DNA from: Welwitschia mirabilis
Lineage: Eukaryota > Gnetophyta > Gnetopsida > Welwitschiales
DNA length: 64,000 bases
Assembly: GCA_051453625.1 (NCBI GenBank)
Contig: JBOZIK010000001.1
Location: 158,170,430 to 158,234,429, forward strand
Direction: 5' to 3'
Of this stretch, positions 57,301-64,000 are shown piece by piece (within the stretch, counting starts at the first letter, position 1; each line of letters begins with the position of its first letter). The notes below the pieces were generated by a model. The model saw nothing but the letters and a program-made list of their open reading frames with translations. It was not told where the DNA came from and ran no database searches. Position numbers and translations under genes: made by a program.

Positions 57301-60109
57301 TTATATCCTTATTTACCAAAATTATAAAACCATTTTCATTTTTTCCTTTACCTATTCATAAATGTTTATCTCTATATCTAACATTTCTAGGCCTCTTGAC
57401 AGTGTATTTATTTCTTGCTGGTAATATATATTCAGTCTTCCCTAATGAAACCTACTAATTAAACACATCTTTGTTCTAATCCACTGGGCCAACTTCCTTA
57501 GCTTTAATTGTATAGAATTATGTATTATCCTTTGTTAACTTCTCACACAATCAAAAAGTGTTCTTTACATATCCTTATGTATTTGGAAAAACAATCAAGC
57601 ATGAAGTTATACATACATTATGTGGTGTATAGTAGGGAGCAGCCTAGCATGTAGTGAAGCATTACTCAGACTTTTGATATATGCATTTTTGTTTAAGATC
57701 TCTAGTTATTTCAATTTTGCAAGATTAAGGATGATATAAAAAAAAATCTAATTATAAATTGTTTTTTAACATCAATGGGTGGACTATATGAAATATGCAT
57801 TTGTAGATGATATTATCTCTATTTACTATCCTATTGTATAACAAAGTAATATTTAATATTATCCTCTAGTGTCCTCATCTAAACCTAAACCTTAGACCAT
57901 GTTACATATGTTAAGAAAAATATTTAACTCTTGTTATTTTCAAGATTCATACTCATAAATATGTTTTATCTACTTAAATTACATCAATTTTTCATGCGCA
58001 AGTTAATTCTTCTTATGTTCATATCTTTCTTAATCACACTTACATGGAACTTATGTTCTCTATGTTTGTATGGGACCTAGTATCACAGAAACTATGAGAA
58101 CACTATCCAATCTATATTACGAGTGTTATTAGCCTAAACTTCTTAGTAGATTTCATTTAAAATAAAAATATAACTATTTGTTTCTCATTTTGCATCATGG
58201 AGAGAAAAGTAATTCAAATAAAACTCTATTATTTAAAATAGAATTATGGTCAATAGCCACTCATCTAAAAGATATAAGAACTTCACTTAGCTTGTTAAAT
58301 ATCTAAAGAAGCTTTTGATTATAAGAAATTATAGGGAGTAAAACCTAATTACCACTTTGTATTAAAATAATCTTCTAACCATGAAATCAACATGCTGATA
58401 TATACATAATAAATAAATGTAATAAATCAACAAAAAACTCTTCCACCATTGTAATATTTCAAAGTAGTAAGATGAAAATTTAATACGGTCATTAGGGTAT
58501 ATGTGTAGATAAATATTAGTTAAGAATAAAACTCCCTATAGATGTAACATAATTACCTTTCATATGTTTAAAATATTAATAGGATAATATATAGAAAAAT
58601 CATCACAGAAATTTCCTTTGATTATGAAGGCACTCCAATCTTAAAGTGTTAGAAATGGTATTAAATACTTATGAATCTAGTGAAGGTGAATTTTGTAAAC
58701 CAAAAGAAGAATAAAGAAATAATAAAGATAAAAAGTAAGATGAACCCTAACTTGAGAAGCAAATATTCTCTAAGAACTACTCTATGATAGGTGAATGCTT
58801 GGTATGTGCTAAAGTAGCCTCAAATGTAAAGGTTTTCATGGCACACTTTAACTTATCAATTTAAGGACCGGATGATAATAATGTGGGGTGTAATTCAAGA
58901 ATGTTTATGAAATTAAAGAAATGTATGAAATATGTTGGGTGTAATTTAAGATAACATGTTGACTTACAGATGTCTAGAATGATATTCATAAACATATATG
59001 AAAAAATCACCCTTGAGAAGATGCCTCATGCCCTTCCCAGATAAAGGGAACTAGAGCTTATTAGTTTGTACTTGACAAAGGAGAATATTATTGTCTCCAA
59101 TAGGCTTTCTCTCTCTTGTGTAGTTAGAGGCTTATAACTAGTGGGTATGTATTTGTGTAAGTACAGTAAACTAGATTTAAACTAGGTAATAATCTAGTAT
59201 AATTTTTCCATAGGGATAACTTAATAAAAGTAACATAACTAATTTAAACTTGCAATGAAAATTAAATGAAAAATAAAATTAAAATTGAAATTTTAATTAT
59301 TCTAATTGATAATTTAAGAGAACAAAAGTGCTTGAAGGGTCTAGCTAATTCATCCAATGCTTCATCTTTATCTCAATGGTTCCTATATTCCTAAAACACA
59401 AGCTAAGATTATGAAGTCATTAAGGCTTAGACAAGAAGGAATAATTTCGTCCACCACATAAGTATTAGTGAGTTACTTAGTTTCTCTAATTCTTCATAGC
59501 CATTCATAAGCATGAAAGTATGAATGATTATGCACAATATCTCTTAAATAATAATGACTGCAAATTATAAAAGTAACTTTAAGGAATTGAATCATTAATA
59601 AAAGAAATCTATAACTAAGTCGTCTCATCTAAAAATTAATAATACCAAATAATATGCATTAATAATAAAAGAATGAACAACTACTCAAGAACTAGCCTTA
59701 CTTAAAGATTGTTAATATTAAATTAATATGCATTAACAATAAAAGAATGAAAGCTAATCTTATATTAAAGCTTAAAATATACATTACATCAATGGAGATC
59801 TTTCTTATTGTTTTAAAAGTATAGTTTATTATACTAAGGTACCTATTTTTTTTTATATGTTCATTTCTTTCAAGTTTTTCCCTACTTCTTAACATATTTG
59901 ATCATTGTAAATGAATACTTAGGAGGAATCATTATCTATGACCTCTTATTTATAAAGTAGGTGAAAGGCTCTTTCTTTATAAACTCCTTGTTCTATTCTA
60001 GTTTAACTTAATGATGATGATAATGAGATGGAGGAAATCTCCCCTTTGATTATTCACAAAGGTAAGCAGTGGATCATAGAATATTTACATTTACATTAAT
60101 AATGTCCCC
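54320..60109. other. AT-rich region without recognised genes
   Basis: Open frames at 55089-55295 (minus), 56991-57197 (plus) and 59698-59895 (minus) are short, low-complexity and without family resemblance. A (TA)n run lies at 56389-56413. No LTR or TIR pair was recognised. Confidence 0.5.
56389..56413. repeat. (TA)n microsatellite
   Basis: About twelve consecutive TA units. Confidence 0.9.
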
Positions 60110-60415
60110 TTGTTTAATGGTTGTATGGGTTATAAAATGAATAACATTTCTTTATATTATAAGATTATCCTAAGCTTTATTTTCCTACTCCCACCCAAGA
60201 GAAAGGTAAGTTATGTGTGGATGAATAAGAGTATTTGTTTAAAGGCTAAGGTAAATAATACCAATGGATTATCTGTCTTAACTAGATTAAAAATTCCAAC
60301 TCTATATGAATTTGCAAAGAATCATCCTGATGGGATGATTGATGTTGACTTCTTTGTACAGGATGTTGACTTCATCATTACTTCCTCCTTTGTCCAAGAG
60401 CATTTATCAAGATAA
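60110..60415 (+). other. 101-codon open frame, unrecognised
   Basis: It starts at ATG 60110. Its C-terminal half has ordinary amino-acid composition, unlike the Leu/Ile/Phe-rich chance frames nearby: RLKIPTLYEFAKNHPDG, then MIDVDFFVQDVDFIITSS and VQEHLSR. I cannot assign it to a family. It may be a relic of a longer ORF or exon, since TTTTGTTTAATGG upstream shows no clear promoter. A chance frame is also possible. Confidence 0.2.
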
Positions 60416-63400
60416 TAATAGTTCATCATTTCATGTTATTTACTACTGTGCATCCTCTTATAAAATTAATGATATTACTTTCACTCTTTACTTTTGATAT
60501 TAATGAGTCTCTTTCCATAATGATCTCTAGATTAATGCTAAAAATCCAATTCTTAAATACAAGGATTAATAAATCTAAAAAATTAGAAGGCCTAATGTAA
60601 AGTAAGATAGTAAGCAGTTCTCTTGAGAAGATGCATTGATCTTTTATAATTAATGATGTCAAAATTTTAAAAAGGATTTTGAACTAGTTAGGTGGGAATA
60701 TTTTCTTCTTATTATTCTATGGATTATTCCTAGGATCCTATTTAGAGAAACTTCAATCTAATAGTTAATGAACGTGAGGTGATTCATTGCATGGCCTGCT
60801 ACAAGATGTATTAGGTTCAAACTTTTAGAGTTCATCTTTACATGCTAGGGATAATTGTTTACCTTTATTTTCTTTACAATAGGTTTATAACTTATATAGA
60901 GAGGGTTACAATTATTTTCTTAATGCATCATAGGCCAAGCGTAACTTCCTATGCCTTGTAAATCAATTTTCTCACATAACAAAAAAGCATAAACTAAATC
61001 TTCACTAGCTAATCTCACCTAAAAGGATGCCCATAGAGCTCATCTAGAACAAGCGCTAAGTCATTCATTGGAAAAGCTTATTATATTAAAAGAGGATTTA
61101 TATGCATTTTATCATCATTATAAGATTTCCAATATCATCTCAAGAACTTTTTAAATTTTATCATCAATCTTATTAACCATTATTATAGCAAATGAGTTAC
61201 CTAAAATCACCTTCATCTATATGGTGTTGAAGAGGATGTACTTCCTAGTTCTCTTGACCATTTACTTGAAGGTTCATGCTTCAATGCAATTTAAGGTAGA
61301 AATAATACTTGATTTGAGGTAATACTTGCATCCTTATTATTCTTCTTCTTAATATTATAAACTTATTTATTACTTTATGCTACTTTCTCATTACTCTATA
61401 CCATCTTTTCTTCTTATTTAATAAAGTGTTATTTGGTTTCTAAAAAAATTTGTTATAATTTCATGGATCCTTTTTTGTAATACCAATTATGATGATCTAA
61501 ATTTATTTATGTAGAATTTTACTAGTAAAAATTAGAATCTTTAATATAGAACTCTTATCTACAAAGTGAGATTTAAAAAAAAAAAAAAAAAAATAGAAAG
61601 ATCTAATTGAAATATTCTTGATTTACTTAACTAAAATCCTAAAATTTTAATTGTTTAAAAATATTTAAATAAATAGAAGTTAAATAGATTTTTTAGAACT
61701 TATTTAATAACTAGCAAGATAATATCTTTATTAAAATTTAATGTGTTGTAAGTAATAATATTAATTTGTAATCTTTTCTTATTTGATAATATACATTTAG
61801 TGGCTAAATTAGTAGTCATAAAAATATTATTTTATTTCTTTTTGTAATGATTAAATTTCATGTACCATGATTACTATATTTTATTATTTTTCATTTTCAC
61901 ATTTTTGTGAATACAAAAGATTCTTATAATAGCTATAATTATTAAGATGCATTATTTGGGTTTGTCTTAGTATTTTATCTTATAAGTGCATGCTAAAGTA
62001 ACACCCATAATTATGATGTTGTAGTTTCTTTGATTAGTGGTTAATATTTACTCATTATGGTAATTGATTATTTTTTAAGAATTATTTATTTCTTTATTAT
62101 TATAAATAGAAGTGAATGAAGTGGTTAAAGGTTAGGGAATAAAACTATTTCCAAGAAAGTACTAGTTTCTGTAACCCTTGAGATTCCCATTTTCTTCTAA
62201 GTCTCTTAACTATTATAAATAGAACCATTTTTCGTTACTTTTACTATTTTGAAAACTTGCTAAATTAAAACTTAAATATTTTCTTAAAGTTCTTTCTATT
62301 TTATGAACCAGTTTTGCTTTCCTTTTTATTTGTCCTTGAGCTATATCTTATATCTTAAGCATGAAATTAACTACAAAATATAAAGAAAGCTATACAATAT
62401 TTACTAGGATAACTAGTTTATGAAGTTTTAAGGGCTAGGCCACTTGAAGGGCTCCCATTGATCATGGGTTATGAGAATTAGTGAATTGATAGTTGATATT
62501 ATGGATGGATGTTATTTATTTATATATTATTTCTCTTCTATATGGTATGAGACGGTACAACCTATATAATTTCCTATGGGTTGAATCATTTAATAGGATC
62601 TTATTAGTCATGATATTAAACATCTAGAGTATAGGAGGACACCTGTCTAGCAAGGTATTTCTAGTTTACTTATTAAGAGAATTTAAAAATAATAAAAAAA
62701 GATAATGTAATTTATTTAGTGATCAAAATTGTTAAAAATCCTTGGCTTAATCACTTGGAAATTTTGGCTCTTTTTATTTCCCCATTCTTGCCTATTCATT
62801 TTCCTTGCTTGGATCATATTAGGACTTTTGAATTTTTATGATTTTCATACCATACTCTTTTGCATAGATAATAATGTTGATAAATCTAGAAATTGAAGCT
62901 AAGCTTAGCTATGTTAGTATTTCTCCTTGAAACCTTAATTCGACATCTAGCTAAAGTGAAATTTAACTTGTACATTTGTAATCTATAGTTCATGCTATTT
63001 TGTTATTGGCTTTACATATATCTTATTTTAGGTTATACAACTTTCTATATATTAATTCTTTATAATATAAGAATAAAGTAGAAGATTTTAAAAAAATTAT
63101 TATTATTAATCTTAATTTCAATTTATGTTAAAAATATCAAACTTAGAGTGACTTGCTTATTATATTCAACCTTATGTTTCTGTTATTTCTCTATATTAAA
63201 CTTTCATAATTGTATAATTTGTAGACATTTCATAGTAGTAAAATTTTTAAACATTATAGCTTCGAATAATGATAGTGATCTTCTTAGGAATGTTTACTGT
63301 CAATTAATTTTTAACATCTCCTTAATTTTTACTTATGTTAAATTAAATTGTTTTCAATATAAGATAAAGGTCCTAAATTAGTAGAAATATTTTTAGTTTC

Positions 63401-64000
63401 TATTTCTTGATGTGTGGATTTTCTCTAATATGTACTTTTAATTTTTTTTAGATTCATATCAAGATATTCTTACTTTAAAATTTGATGCAAGACAATTAAC
63501 TTTTATAAATTCACTTGTTTTAATGTCTCGCTACTATCTGAATAGTGATATTGTCCACTTAAATAATTACCTCTTTTCTTTATGAAACTTAGCTTGATTA
63601 ATCTATTTTAATCCATGGTGTACAAGTTTAATGACTCTATCTTTTTTGGCTATTTATTTTTTCATTTTTAAGGAAGCTAGGCCATAAGATATATGTAGCT
63701 AAAACAACCTATTTTGATTTGTCTTTACTTCAAATGAGAATAGTAAGTAAAACTATTTGGAAAATAAATATTTTTTATATTAATAGGAAATGGATATGTT
63801 TTACCTTAAAAATTACAAATTAGTTTAGGTTTGTAAAAAAAAAAAAAAAAAAAACCAAAAACTATTTTTTTAATGATTTCATTTAAAGAAATAGTTGCAT
63901 AATCTTAAAAATCCAAAAAGAAAACTTAGAAGTTTTACAAATAATTGTAGCTATTGAGAATCTATTTTTTCCCTTAGAATACATGAAAAATACTTTTAGC
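60416..64000. other. AT-rich region without recognised genes
   Basis: No family recognised. Poly-A tracts lie at 61575-61593 and 63835-63854. The open frames at 60426-60662 (minus) and 63148-63381 (plus) look like chance frames. Confidence 0.5.

Noticed and set aside
54320-64000. tRNA or other structured RNA genes in the right-hand region
   Set aside because: I could not identify a B-box or cloverleaf by eye; a covariance-model scan would be needed.

Overview
The window is AT-rich nuclear DNA from a flowering plant, made almost entirely of decayed, nested transposable elements. The plant assignment rests on Ty1/copia elements with a TGGTATCAGAGC-type (initiator-Met tRNA) primer-binding site, an Athila/Tat-like Ty3/gypsy element, a plant-type LINE, CACTA-like termini, and a plant-specific 'putative plant transposon protein'-like ORF. 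I see no intact host gene. The only host-derived coding sequence is a broken, intron-containing fragment of a DEAD-box RNA helicase inside a CACTA-like insertion. Seven assembly gaps are present: five of exactly 100 N (placeholders), one of 682 N and one of 46 N.

Layout. (1) 1-6536, minus: copia element A1, cut by the window edge, with LTR, PBS, gag and protease, no integrase/RT/RNase H, then an extra downstream ORF ('ORF3') behind its own TATA box. (2) 6537-9458: AT-rich, no recognisable gene. (3) 9459-38366, plus: one Athila-like gypsy element with ~1.36 kb LTRs at 9459-10825 and 37014-38365. Its body is split by three insertions: copia A2 (10932-16629), copia B1 (19782-27256, perfect TSD agatt), and a CACTA-like element (29708 to ~35300) that carries the helicase fragment. 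Athila gag, PR, RT, RH and INT read in order across the interruptions. (4) 38367-41102: AT-rich spacer. (5) 41108-48897, minus: copia B2 (perfect TSD cttat), with gag and ORF3 but pol deleted. (6) About 49.8-53.2 kb, minus: LINE relic. (7) 53242 to about 54319: second CACTA-like terminus, possibly a short element. (8) 54320-64000: AT-rich, no gene recognised.

How the parts relate. Families A (A1, A2) and B (B1, B2) are separate copia families. In each, the member that keeps ORF3 (A1, B2) has lost the RT-bearing part of pol, and the member that keeps pol (B1) has no ORF3. In both ORF3-bearing elements the DNA just upstream of ORF3 carries a cluster of the same short motif that clusters in that family's LTR: GGTTGACC/GTCGACC in A, and the palindrome AGACATCT/AGATGTCT in B. 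This suggests an LTR-like internal promoter for ORF3. It is the most interesting candidate for an undescribed arrangement here. Many in-frame stops sit at expected Gln or Trp codons, as expected from long-term cytosine deamination in methylated DNA. One Trp-to-amber change recurs at the same gag codon in three of four family-A gag copies.
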